Of a stretch of 64,000 bases of DNA, positions 1 to 7,088 are shown in pieces. Location of the stretch: positions 1-64,000 of the forward strand of contig JAAXHG010000125.1 of the NCBI GenBank assembly GCA_012270995.1, given 5' to 3'. This DNA comes from Vicinamibacteraceae bacterium. Its GTDB lineage: Bacteria; Acidobacteriota; Thermoanaerobaculia; Multivoradales; Multivoraceae. The position numbers and the translations under genes are program-made. The number at the start of each line of letters is the position of its first letter. Position 1 is the first letter of the stretch. A model generated the notes under the pieces. That model made no database searches and was not told the DNA's origin. It was given only the letters and a program-made list of their open reading frames with translations.

Positions 1-1
1 C

Positions 2-214
2 GCGACCGTTCAGCCTCCGACAACGACTCGTAGTACGAAGACAAAGCGTCCTTCGCTCGACGGCGCCGCACGGTACCTGCGGCCCGGCATCACCTTCGAG
101 CAGCTCGACCGGCGGGCTGCGGAACTCGACGGTCTCGCCGCGGCTGCAGCCGTCAACGAAGCGCTCGTCGCGCTCTTCGCGGAAATCCGCCGGCGGGACG
201 CAACCGTCGCATGA
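2..214 (+). CDS. C-terminal fragment of an unrecognised protein
   Basis: A 70-codon open frame runs in from the left edge and stops with TGA at 212-214. It has no internal stop. Its composition is protein-like: a basic stretch (residues like TKTKRP), then a predicted helix rich in Ala and Leu with the acidic/basic pattern expected of a coiled or helical tail. The rest of the gene lies outside the window, so no family can be assigned. The opposite strand is also open here (10-276), as is common in GC-rich DNA, so even the coding call is tentative. The following 215-439 shows nothing convincing: a 69-codon frame starting at 211 has no ribosome site or family resemblance. Confidence 0.35.
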   Translation, partial: ATVQPPTTTRSTKTKRPSLDGAARYLRPGITFEQLDRRAAELDGLAAAAAVNEALVALFAEIRRRDATVA

Positions 215-439
215 CGACAATTCTGTCTTGCCCCGCGATGCGTCGAAGCGCCCCGGACCAGGCGCGCTCCAGCCAACTCGAACGCGGCCTCGCGGTCCCC
301 GCGCTACCGCTGGTCTACGGTGCTGATCTCCGCTTCGCTCCGATCAGCAAACCTGAAACACACCCCGCCACGCCTGCCCGCCGTCACTCCCGAACTGGCC
401 CCGTTCAGGCTCATCTTTGAATGGGAATATGCTTGAGCA

Positions 440-471
440 ACAAGAAAGGGCTCCGCCGAAGCGGAGCCCTT
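440..471 (-). terminator. Rho-independent terminator of hsp20
   Basis: Perfect 11-bp stem AAGGGCTCCGC / GCGGAGCCCTT (446-456 with 461-471). Read on the minus strand the loop is the stable UUCG tetraloop and the stem is followed by TTTCTTGTT. It lies 30 bp past the hsp20 stop codon and in the right orientation, so this is a textbook intrinsic terminator for that gene. Confidence 0.9.
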
Positions 472-500
472 GTCGTGATCGAGACCTCGTTGCAGTCGGA

Positions 501-968
501 TCAGGCGATCTCGATCTTCCTCGCCTTGGTCTCTTCGGCCTTCGGGATGACGACGTTCAGCACGCCGTTCTCGAACTCGGCGGTGACGGCCGCGGCGTCG
601 ACATCGGCGGGCAGGTGGAAGCGCCGGGCGAAGCGACCGTGGACGCGCTCGATGCGGTCCGCGCTCTTCGTGTCGCGCTGGATGTGACGCTCACCGGACA
701 GGGTGAGGACGTGATCCTCGACCGTCAGTTCGATGTCCTTCCGGGACAGGCCGGGGAGATCGACGGTCAGGGTGTAGGCGTCCTCGGTCTGCGTGAGGTC
801 CGCGGCGGGCGACCAGGTCGCGGCGGCGGCCTCGGCGCCGTCGTGGCCCGTGAAGCGGGTCAGGACGGGCGAGAAGAAGTCGTCGAGCATCGCCTTGTCG
901 AAGAGAGGCTCGAAGGCCCCGATCAGGGGGCGGCGGAAGGGAGTGCGGTGAATCAGGCTGCGAGTCAT
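501..968 (-). CDS. hsp20: Hsp20/alpha-crystallin small heat-shock protein
   Basis: 155-residue ATP-independent holdase chaperone that binds unfolding proteins in the cytoplasm. After a variable N-terminal arm the alpha-crystallin domain fills roughly residues 50-150: the PxADLTQTEDAYTL strand region, then DLPGLSRKDIEL, and the family signature NGVLNVVIPK near the C-terminus (consensus A-x-x-x-G-V-L-x-x-x-x-P-K). I chose the ATG at 966-968 because GGAGGA sits 9 bases upstream of it; a frame extending to 1034 would run into the promoter described here. It is monocistronic, with its own promoter (1037-1065) and UUCG terminator (440-471). No CIRCE element was seen upstream, so HrcA control is not supported. 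Confidence 0.93.
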   Translation of the reverse strand: MTRSLIHRTPFRRPLIGAFEPLFDKAMLDDFFSPVLTRFTGHDGAEAAAATWSPAADLTQTEDAYTLTVDLPGLSRKDIELTVEDHVLTLSGERHIQRDTKSADRIERVHGRFARRFHLPADVDAAAVTAEFENGVLNVVIPKAEETKARKIEIA

Positions 969-1036
969 GGGTTCTTGTCCTCCATTCGTTGATCTCTGAA
1001 GTTCGTCGGTTGGCTTGCTGGCTCCGACGACCACGG

Positions 1037-1065
1037 AGTATGAGTAAAGAACGCGCAGATGTCAA
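1037..1065 (-). promoter_or_regulatory. Sigma-70-type promoter of hsp20
   Basis: On the minus strand a perfect -35 TTGACA (1060-1065) is followed after 17 bp by CATACT (1037-1042, 4/6 to TATAAT). The expected start point near 1030 leaves a 60-base leader with a good Shine-Dalgarno sequence. The perfect -35 and ideal spacing make this the best vegetative-type promoter in the window. Confidence 0.65.
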
Positions 1066-1105
1066 GTACCTGATGATAGAACAATCAAATCAAGGAGTCG
1101 ATCCA

Positions 1106-1882
1106 CTAGTTTGGCAGGGTGACGCCGGTGATGGCGCCCAGAGTCGGGCCAATCTCGGCATGAAGCACGAGGTCGGCGATGCCGTCGAGGTCGGTGGCTT
1201 CGCGATTCAGGATGACTAGCCGGGCGCCCACCTGCTTGGCTAGCGCGGGGAAGCCTGCGGCCGGGTAGACAACCAGGGAGCTGCCGATCGCCAGAAACAG
1301 GTCAGCGGCCAGAGTCGCCTCCTGGGCCCTTCGCATGGCGACCTCGGGCATCGCCTGGCCGAACGAGATGGTGGCTGTCTTGATGATTCCGCGACAGGGC
1401 TCGCCGGCGAGGTTCTGCCGCTTGCAGACAGGCAGTTCCTCCCGTTCCCTGAAGGCGGCGACGATGGGCTCGAGTTCGTAGCGCTCTCGGCAGTCGAGGC
1501 AGGCCGCGTAGGTCGCGTTGCCGTGCAGCTCGATCACCTCGTCGTCGCAAATGCCGGATTCCTGGTGCAGGCCGTCCACGTTCTGCGTGATCACGGCGTG
1601 GAGCTTGCCCAGGCGGCGGAGTTCGGCGAGGGCCAGGTGGCCGCGGTTCGGCTTTGCCTTTGCGATTGTCCGGTCGCTGCCGATCTTGCGTCGCCAGGAC
1701 TCGCGCCGCGCCTCCTCGGAGGCCATGAACTCGCTGAAGTCGATCGGCCGGTACTTCGTCCAGATGCCGCCCGGACTGCGGAAGTCGGGGATGCCCGACT
1801 CCGTGCTGATGCCCGCCCCGGTGAACGCGACGATCCGGGTCGCTTCCTTGATCAGGCGTCCGAGTTCTTCAGTCTGGCTCAT
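1106..1882 (-). CDS. cobB: Sir2-family NAD-dependent protein deacylase
   Basis: 258 residues, the usual length of a bacterial sirtuin. It removes acyl groups from lysine using NAD+, giving nicotinamide and O-acyl-ADP-ribose. NAD-binding motifs are GAGIS (22-26) and GIPDFRSP; TQNVDGLH (99-106) is followed by the catalytic His120 in ELHGN; GSSLVVYPA closes the Rossmann site. Zinc ligands: Cys128 and Cys131 form a normal CxxC, but the second pair, Cys153 and Cys163, is spread over nine residues instead of two, an insertion in the zinc ribbon. The start ATG is preceded by GGGAGAT. It diverges from the AAA/VWA pair. Substrates cannot be deduced; acs/acuA genes, a common context, are absent. Confidence 0.93.
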   Translation of the reverse strand: MSQTEELGRLIKEATRIVAFTGAGISTESGIPDFRSPGGIWTKYRPIDFSEFMASEEARRESWRRKIGSDRTIAKAKPNRGHLALAELRRLGKLHAVITQNVDGLHQESGICDDEVIELHGNATYAACLDCRERYELEPIVAAFREREELPVCKRQNLAGEPCRGIIKTATISFGQAMPEVAMRRAQEATLAADLFLAIGSSLVVYPAAGFPALAKQVGARLVILNREATDLDGIADLVLHAEIGPTLGAITGVTLPN

Positions 1883-1933
1883 CGCGATCTCCCATGGTTT
1901 GCTCTGGTGACGCCAGTGTACGGGCTGTTCTCT

Positions 1934-1957
1934 ACCGACCGGTCGGTCTGTTACACT
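1934..1957 (+). promoter_or_regulatory. 14-bp palindromic operator next to a -10 box
   Basis: ACCGACCGGTCGGT (1934-1947) is a perfect palindrome, followed four bases later by TACACT (1952-1957), a plausible -10 on the plus strand for the AAA/VWA genes. The -35 (TTCTCT, 18 bp away) is weak, as expected for a regulated promoter. Palindromes of this form are typical of TetR-family regulator sites; no TetR gene is present in the window, so the regulator is unknown. Confidence 0.5.
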
Positions 1958-2018
1958 GCCGACCGCCCGTTACAGCAACCTGGATCGAACACGCACAGCC
2001 GCAGGATAGGGAGTCAGT

Positions 2019-2849
2019 ATGTCCTTTCACAGCTTCACAGGCACGGACACCTACCTCGCCGCCCCGGAACTCCGGGACTCGGTGAACGTCTCGGCGGCGC
2101 TCGAGAAGCCGCTCCTGGTCCGCGGCGAGCCGGGCACCGGCAAGACGGTGCTCGCCGAGGCGATTGCCGAGAATCTGGTCATGGAACTCCTGACCTGGAA
2201 CATCAAGTCGACGAGCAAGGCCCAGGAGGGCCTCTACGTCTACGACACGGTGCAGCGGCTCAACGACGCCCGCTTCGGCGACAAGGACATCACGGACATC
2301 TCCCAGTACATCAAGTACGGTCCCCTCGGGCAGTCGTTCCTCGCCGAGCAGCGGGTTGTGCTGCTGATCGACGAGATCGACAAGGCGGACATGGAGTTTC
2401 CCAACGATCTCCTGCACGAGTTGGACCGGATGAGCTTCTTCGTGAACGAGACCGGCAGGCACCATGTCGCGAAGTTCCGGCCGATCGTGGTCATCACCTC
2501 GAACAACGAGAAGGAACTGCCGGACGCGTTCCTGCGCCGCTGCGTGTTTCACTACATCGCGTTCCCGGACAAGGCCGAGATGGAGAACATCATCCGGGTC
2601 CACCACCCGGATGTCGAGGCCGAGTTGCTCCAGCAGGTCCTGCTGCGGTTCTACTGGCTGCGCGACCTGCCCGAGATTCGCAAGAAGCCGTCCACCAGCG
2701 AGTTGATCGACTGGATCGCGGCGCTGCGCCGGGGCGGCGTGAGCACGGAGTCGATCGAGAGTGGGCTACCCTTCCTGGGTGTGCTGATGAAGCGGGAGAA
2801 CGACCTGGAAGCCGTGATGGCGGCTCACCGTCGCGGCCGGGTGAACTGA
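2019..2849 (+). CDS. MoxR/CoxD-type AAA+ ATPase
   Basis: 276-residue AAA+ ATPase of the MoxR branch. Walker A GEPGTGKT is at 36-43, Walker B VVLLIDE at 113-119, sensor 1 in the VVITSNNEKELP stretch, and an RR pair follows as arginine finger in FLRRCVF. These ATPases act with a VWA-domain partner to remodel or mature protein complexes; the partner is the next gene, 30 bp downstream on the same strand, so the two probably form one operon. The ATG at 2019 has GGGAG seven bases upstream. The closest family precedent is the CoxD/CoxE pair of carbon-monoxide dehydrogenase maturation, but no CO dehydrogenase genes are present, so the client is unknown. Confidence 0.88.
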   Translation: MSFHSFTGTDTYLAAPELRDSVNVSAALEKPLLVRGEPGTGKTVLAEAIAENLVMELLTWNIKSTSKAQEGLYVYDTVQRLNDARFGDKDITDISQYIKYGPLGQSFLAEQRVVLLIDEIDKADMEFPNDLLHELDRMSFFVNETGRHHVAKFRPIVVITSNNEKELPDAFLRRCVFHYIAFPDKAEMENIIRVHHPDVEAELLQQVLLRFYWLRDLPEIRKKPSTSELIDWIAALRRGGVSTESIESGLPFLGVLMKRENDLEAVMAAHRRGRVN

Positions 2850-2881
2850 TCTCCCCTTAGGTGCCGACCGGGCCTGACTCG

Positions 2882-4075
2882 ATGTTCGTCGATTTCTTCT
2901 ACCACTTGCGGGGCTACGGCCTGAAGGTGACGATCACCGAGTGGCTGTCGCTGATGAAGGCCCTGGCGATCGGTTACAGCCGCGCTGATCTGCACGTCTT
3001 CTACAACCTGGCCAGGTGCCTGATGGTCAAGACGGAGGCGGACTTCGACAACTACGACCGCGCCTTCGCGTCCTTCTTCATGGGGGTCGAGAACCACTTC
3101 GACATCAGCGATGAACTGCTCGAGTGGCTGTCGAAGGCGGAGCTGCCGCGGGAGCTGACCGAAGAAGAGCGGGCGAAGCTCGAGGCGCTCGATCTGGACG
3201 AACTCCGGGAGCGCTTCAAGGAGCTGCTCGACGAGCAGAAGGAGCGCCACGACGGCGGCAATCGCTGGATCGGGACCGGCGGCATGTCCCCGTTCGGCCA
3301 CGGGGGAGAGCATCCAACGGGGATACGGATCGGTGGCTCCGGCGGTGGCCGGTCGGCGGTCCAGGTTGCGACCGACCGCCGCTTCCGCAATCTGCGCTCG
3401 GACCGCATCCTCGACACCCGGCAGATCGGGCTGGCGCTCCGCCGGCTGCGCAAGCTGGACAAGGACGAGGGGCCCGAGGAACTGGACATCGACGAGACGA
3501 TCGACAGCAGCGCCCGCAACGCCGGCGAGATCGATCTCGTGTTCCGTCCGCCGAAGCGCAACCGGATCAAGCTGCTGCTGCTGATCGACGTGGGCGGCTC
3601 GATGGACCCGCACACCCTGCTCTGCGAGAGGCTGTTCTCCGCGGCGCACAAGGCGAATCACTTCAAGAAGTTCGAGTTCAAGTTCTTCCACAACTGCGTG
3701 TACGAGAACCTGTACACGGACATCAGCCGCTGGAAGGGCGAGGCGACGTCCCAGATCCTGAAGCGCTTGGACCACACGTGGTCGGTGTGCCTGGTCGGCG
3801 ACGCCTGGATGAGTCCGTACGAGCTGACCCACACCGGCGGCGCGATCGACTACTACCACACGAACCAGGTCACCGGCCTCGACTGGCTCCGCAAGTTCCG
3901 AGACCGCTGTCCGAACTCGATCTGGCTCAACCCGGAACCGCGGCGGATCTGGAATGCGCCGACGATCCACCTGATCCGACAGGTGTTCCCGATGTTCGAA
4001 CTGACGATCGACGGTCTCACGGAGGGGATCGACGTCCTGCGGGGCATCCGGCCGAATCGCGCCCTGGCGGCCTGA
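2882..4075 (+). CDS. CoxE-like VWA-domain protein
   Basis: 397-residue cytoplasmic partner of the preceding ATPase. The N-terminal half is helical (MFVDFFYHLRGYGLKVTITE, typical of this family), followed by a charged region near 85-125 and a Gly/Ser-rich linker. The VWA domain starts near residue 230: LLLLIDVGGSM carries the metal site as D-V-G-G-S, where the middle Ser of the canonical DxSxS is Gly, so metal binding may be weakened. I preferred the ATG at 2882 because the family starts with this MFxDFFY motif; a GTG at 2861 would add seven residues. Role inferred from family: substrate adaptor that recruits the MoxR ATPase. Confidence 0.85.
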   Translation: MFVDFFYHLRGYGLKVTITEWLSLMKALAIGYSRADLHVFYNLARCLMVKTEADFDNYDRAFASFFMGVENHFDISDELLEWLSKAELPRELTEEERAKLEALDLDELRERFKELLDEQKERHDGGNRWIGTGGMSPFGHGGEHPTGIRIGGSGGGRSAVQVATDRRFRNLRSDRILDTRQIGLALRRLRKLDKDEGPEELDIDETIDSSARNAGEIDLVFRPPKRNRIKLLLLIDVGGSMDPHTLLCERLFSAAHKANHFKKFEFKFFHNCVYENLYTDISRWKGEATSQILKRLDHTWSVCLVGDAWMSPYELTHTGGAIDYYHTNQVTGLDWLRKFRDRCPNSIWLNPEPRRIWNAPTIHLIRQVFPMFELTIDGLTEGIDVLRGIRPNRALAA

Positions 4076-4137
4076 GTCGGAACGGGAGGGCGCCACCGGT
4101 TCGAGGCGCCGGGGAATGGCCTGGCGGCCATCGGGGT

Positions 4138-4143
4138 TACACT
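4138..4143 (+). promoter_or_regulatory. -10 box of a probable leaderless transcript
   Basis: TACACT ends six bases before the ATG of the DUF3014 gene at 4150, so transcription should start on or next to the start codon. No Shine-Dalgarno sequence is present between them. No good -35 is visible at 16-18 bp. Confidence 0.4.
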
Positions 4144-4149
4144 GTCCCA

Positions 4150-5103
4150 ATGGACGAGAAATCGCCAGGAGGGGCGCCTTCGGACGGTCTCGACTCGACG
4201 GGAAACGAGCCGGATCGCAGCGATCCGGTTTTCGACCTGCCCACGCGGCTGGGCGGGGAGCCGGGGCCCGACGAACCGGAGAGCGCGGATCCGTTCTTCG
4301 AGGACTCGCCCGAGGAGCCGCCGGAGCGCTCCGGGACGTTAGCCGTACTCGTCATCGCCGGCGTGATCCTGCTCGGCGGCGGTGCGGTGCTCTGGTGGTG
4401 GTTCAGCAGCCGCGCACAAGACCCGGTCGATCCGGACGCCGCGGCTGACGGCGTCGAGGAACCGCCGGCCGCCGAACCGGCCCCCGCGCCCCCGGCTGAC
4501 GAGCCGGCGGCTCCTGAGGCGCCGGCGCCTCAGGACCTGTACGAGAGCGACTCCCTGGTGCGGGAGATCGTCGGCGGCTTGTCGCAGCACGCCGAGTGGC
4601 TTGTATGGCTGGTTCCCGAGGAACTGGCGCTGAACTTCGTGCGTGCCGTCGGCGCCGTGGCGTACGACGAGCCGCCCCAATCGAGTCTGGAACCGCTGCG
4701 CCCGGAGGAGGGCTTCAGCGTCGTGCGGCGCGGCCAGCGCTTCTACCCGGCCGAGACGAGCTATCGCCGCTACGACCTGGCGGTCGAGGTCTTCGACTCG
4801 ATCGACGTTGCCGGCGCCGCCGGCGCGTACAAGCGTCTGCAACCGCTGCTGGAGCAGGCGCACAGCGAGCTCGGATACCCGAACGAGTTCGGCGACACGC
4901 TGGAACTCGCGGTGACGAAGCTGCTGGCGACCCCGATTCCGGACGCGCCGCCTGAGCTTCGGCTGCGGGTGATCAGCTTCGAGTACGTCGACCCCGGGCT
5001 CGAGGGTCTGAACCCGGCGCAGAAGCTCCTGCTGCGCCTCGGGCCGGACAACGGCGATCGGGTGCGGGCGAAGGTCCGGGAACTCTACGGCACGCTACCT
5101 TAG
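4150..5103 (+). CDS. DUF3014-family single-pass membrane protein
   Basis: 317 residues. An acidic, Pro/Gly-rich cytoplasmic N-terminus (about 60 residues) precedes one membrane span near 62-85 (LAVLVIAGVILLGG then LWWWF). A Pro/Ala/Glu linker follows, then a globular domain from about 135 to the end that matches my memory of DUF3014 (YESDSLVREIVGGLSQH; AGAYKRLQPLLEQAHSELGY; LNPAQKLLLRLGP). The function of this family is not known. The topology suggests the globular part is periplasmic. It ends 13 bp from the convergent xylB stop. Probably transcribed without a leader (see 4138). Confidence 0.75.
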   Translation: MDEKSPGGAPSDGLDSTGNEPDRSDPVFDLPTRLGGEPGPDEPESADPFFEDSPEEPPERSGTLAVLVIAGVILLGGGAVLWWWFSSRAQDPVDPDAAADGVEEPPAAEPAPAPPADEPAAPEAPAPQDLYESDSLVREIVGGLSQHAEWLVWLVPEELALNFVRAVGAVAYDEPPQSSLEPLRPEEGFSVVRRGQRFYPAETSYRRYDLAVEVFDSIDVAGAAGAYKRLQPLLEQAHSELGYPNEFGDTLELAVTKLLATPIPDAPPELRLRVISFEYVDPGLEGLNPAQKLLLRLGPDNGDRVRAKVRELYGTLP

Positions 5104-5116
5104 CGTGCTCGAGGCC

Positions 5117-6706
5117 CTAGCGGCCGAGGGCCCGTCGTTGGGCCTCGGCGTACCGGGGCAGCATCCGGTCGTAGACGGCCACGGCTTCCGGGCGCGGTGA
5201 TGCGGAGACGCCGGGTTCGCCTGCCGGCGGCAGCGGGGTTGGCCTGCGGCCAGTAGCCCGCAGGGCGGCGCCCAAGGCGGCGCCGTCGCTCACCTCGTGC
5301 CCCTCGACACGGCAGCCCAGGATGTCGGCGGCGATCTGGAGGAGTTCCGGATTCTGCGAGCCACCGCCGGTCGCGAGGATCCGGCTGGGCCGCGTCGCCA
5401 TCCACTCCGAGTTGAGCCGCATCGACAGGAACTGCCCCTCGACGACGGCGCGGCAGTTCCGGGCCGCCTGTTCCGGGACGTCTTCGAGGCCGCCCAGCCG
5501 CGCGACCCGGGGCGACGCGACGCGCGGGACGATCTCCGGTTCGAACCAGGGCATCATCATCATCCCGTCGTTGCCCGGCGGCGTTGCCCGCAGGGCGGCG
5601 TTGAAGCCCGGCCAGTCCAGGCCGTAGCGGTCCCGTACCGCCTCCCGCGCGAGCGAGCCGTTGCGAAAGCAGATCAGGCTCATCGGATGTCCGCTCGGCG
5701 CGATGAACACATGGCCATTGGCGTAGGGGTCGACGGCGACGTCGGCCAGCAGACAGAAGTAGGTGTCGCTCGTGCCCAGGCTCAGCACGGCCTCGCCGGG
5801 TTCGCGGACCCCGACGCCCACCAGAGAGCAGGGGTTGTCGCCGGAACCGATGACGACCTGGGCGTCGGGCGGCAGACCGTACCGGGCTGTGAAGTAGGGC
5901 GCGATCCCACCGACGGCGGTCCAGGGCGGTTCCGACGGGAGGAGACGACGCTCAAGTCCGGCTGCCGTGGCTGCCATCGCTTCGGGCGACCACTCCCGCC
6001 GCCGGATGTCGAGCAGGTTCATGCCGGAGCCGTCGCCGTGGTCGATTGGCGCCAGTCGGCCGGCGAGCACCGAGGTGACGAACGAACTGACCAGGCAGAT
6101 GTGAGCGGTGTCGGCCCATGCCTCGGGCTCGGTCCGCGCGAAGCGGCGGATCTGGGGCCCGGCGAAGCGCTCGAACGTATCGCTGCCAGTAAGTTGCGCG
6201 GCCGTGCTCGCACCGCCCAGCGCGCACCGGATCTCCTCGCACTCCCGGGCCGTCGAAGAGTCGGTCCAGATCGGCGCCTCCGCTCGCGAGAGGACAGGCT
6301 CGACCTGCTCGGCGAGGCTCCGGTCGGGTATCAGGGACCCAAGCACGGCGTCCGTTCCCGATCCAAGATAGACGGAGCCATGCTGCTGGCCCGACACCGA
6401 GACGCCGCGGATCTCCCGGCATGCTTCGGTCCCCAGCCTCTCGAACGCGAGATCCAGAGCCTCGAGCCATATGCACGGCGGTACCCGCCCGATCGCCGGA
6501 TCCTCGTTCGGAAGCTGGCCGTTGACCGTGCCGTACGCTGGAAGCTCCGAGTCGTAGTGAACGCCTGCGCGCGTGGCGATCCTGATCGCCCGGTCCTCGA
6601 CTCGACGTTCTGGTTGCGGCGCCTCGACCAGGATTGCGGTCAGGCTCTGGGTGCCGACGTCTATACCAAGGTAGAGCGGTACACCGGAAGCAGCAGCGTG
6701 CGTCAT
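5117..6706 (-). CDS. xylB: Xylulokinase (FGGY family)
   Basis: 529-residue sugar kinase that phosphorylates D-xylulose with ATP to xylulose 5-phosphate. The N-terminal ATPase lobe begins LGIDVGTQSLTAI; SVSGQQHGSVY carries the substrate-site QQHG motif; the second lobe has GSGDNP, LSLGTSDTYF and the ATP site ATGGGSQNP near the C-terminus. Length and the LICFRNGSLAREAVRDRYG and PPGNDG segments resemble the longer xylulokinases that include the animal XYLB type rather than the roughly 480-residue E. coli XylB. The start has no Shine-Dalgarno; upstream lie three hairpins (6745-6806) and a structured repeat (6885-7063) that separate it from xylA. Other FGGY substrates cannot be excluded, but xylA nearby supports xylulose. 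Confidence 0.87.
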   Translation of the reverse strand: MTHAAASGVPLYLGIDVGTQSLTAILVEAPQPERRVEDRAIRIATRAGVHYDSELPAYGTVNGQLPNEDPAIGRVPPCIWLEALDLAFERLGTEACREIRGVSVSGQQHGSVYLGSGTDAVLGSLIPDRSLAEQVEPVLSRAEAPIWTDSSTARECEEIRCALGGASTAAQLTGSDTFERFAGPQIRRFARTEPEAWADTAHICLVSSFVTSVLAGRLAPIDHGDGSGMNLLDIRRREWSPEAMAATAAGLERRLLPSEPPWTAVGGIAPYFTARYGLPPDAQVVIGSGDNPCSLVGVGVREPGEAVLSLGTSDTYFCLLADVAVDPYANGHVFIAPSGHPMSLICFRNGSLAREAVRDRYGLDWPGFNAALRATPPGNDGMMMMPWFEPEIVPRVASPRVARLGGLEDVPEQAARNCRAVVEGQFLSMRLNSEWMATRPSRILATGGGSQNPELLQIAADILGCRVEGHEVSDGAALGAALRATGRRPTPLPPAGEPGVSASPRPEAVAVYDRMLPRYAEAQRRALGR

Positions 6707-6744
6707 CTCGGACGCCGGTGCAGGGTGGGGCCGTCAGGTGTGGA

Positions 6745-6806
6745 GCCGGCCGATGGCCGGCGCGTGAATCTGGCCGCCTCCGGCGGCAGCGGACCGGAAG
6801 GTCCGC
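6745..6806. other. Three adjacent strong hairpins upstream of xylB
   Basis: Within 62 bp there are three perfect stems: GCCGGCC/GGCCGGC with a 3-base loop (6745-6761), GCCGCC/GGCGGC with a 3-base loop (6773-6787), and GCGGACC/GGTCCGC with a 4-base loop (6789-6806). They lie 39-100 bp upstream of the xylB start codon, in the leader of any transcript that reads from xylA into xylB. They could attenuate or terminate readthrough, protect an mRNA end, or be REP-like repeats; none has a T-tract. The flanking 6707-6744 and 6807-6884 show nothing else. Confidence 0.55.
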
Positions 6807-6884
6807 GCACCCAGAGATACCGCTCGGCGTGTGGCGGTTCTCTACTGCAAGCGGCCTCGCGTCGCTGCGGACCCGATACGTCTA

Positions 6885-7063
6885 GCCTGACGGGGGAGCG
6901 GCGGGGGCTGTCCCCCGGCGGACTCGAAGCGAGCGACGGCCGAGTCCGTGCGGCAACCGACGACTGACCGGAGCGAGCGGAGTGGAGCGAGCGCCGACCT
7001 TCCATTCTCCGACTGAGCGTGAGCGGCCGCTGGGGGACAGCCCCCGCCGCTCCCTCGTCAGGC
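6885..7063 (+). repeat. Palindrome-bracketed intergenic repeat, copy 1
   Basis: A 179-bp element bounded by 32-bp inverted arms (6885-6916 and 7032-7063). The arms pair at 31 of 32 positions; the exception, G6893 opposite T7055, would be a G-U wobble in RNA. The interior contains a further stem GGACTCG/CGAGTCC and three blocks shared with the copy at 39757-39918: CGAGCGACGGCCGA, ACCGGAGCGAG followed by GGAGTG, and AGCGTGAGCGG just before the right arm. It sits 25 bp past the xylA stop. No open frame in it resembles a transposase, so it would be non-autonomous if mobile. Confidence 0.8.
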
Positions 7064-7088
7064 GGGTGTGCTCGTTCTCCCGCAGCCG

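Noticed and set aside
211..420. 69-codon plus-strand frame after the partial first gene
   Set aside because: No ribosome site, no recognisable sequence, and composition like non-coding GC-rich DNA.
1523..2860. 445-codon plus-strand frame
   Set aside because: Runs antisense to the sirtuin and out of frame over the AAA ATPase; neither half resembles a protein family.
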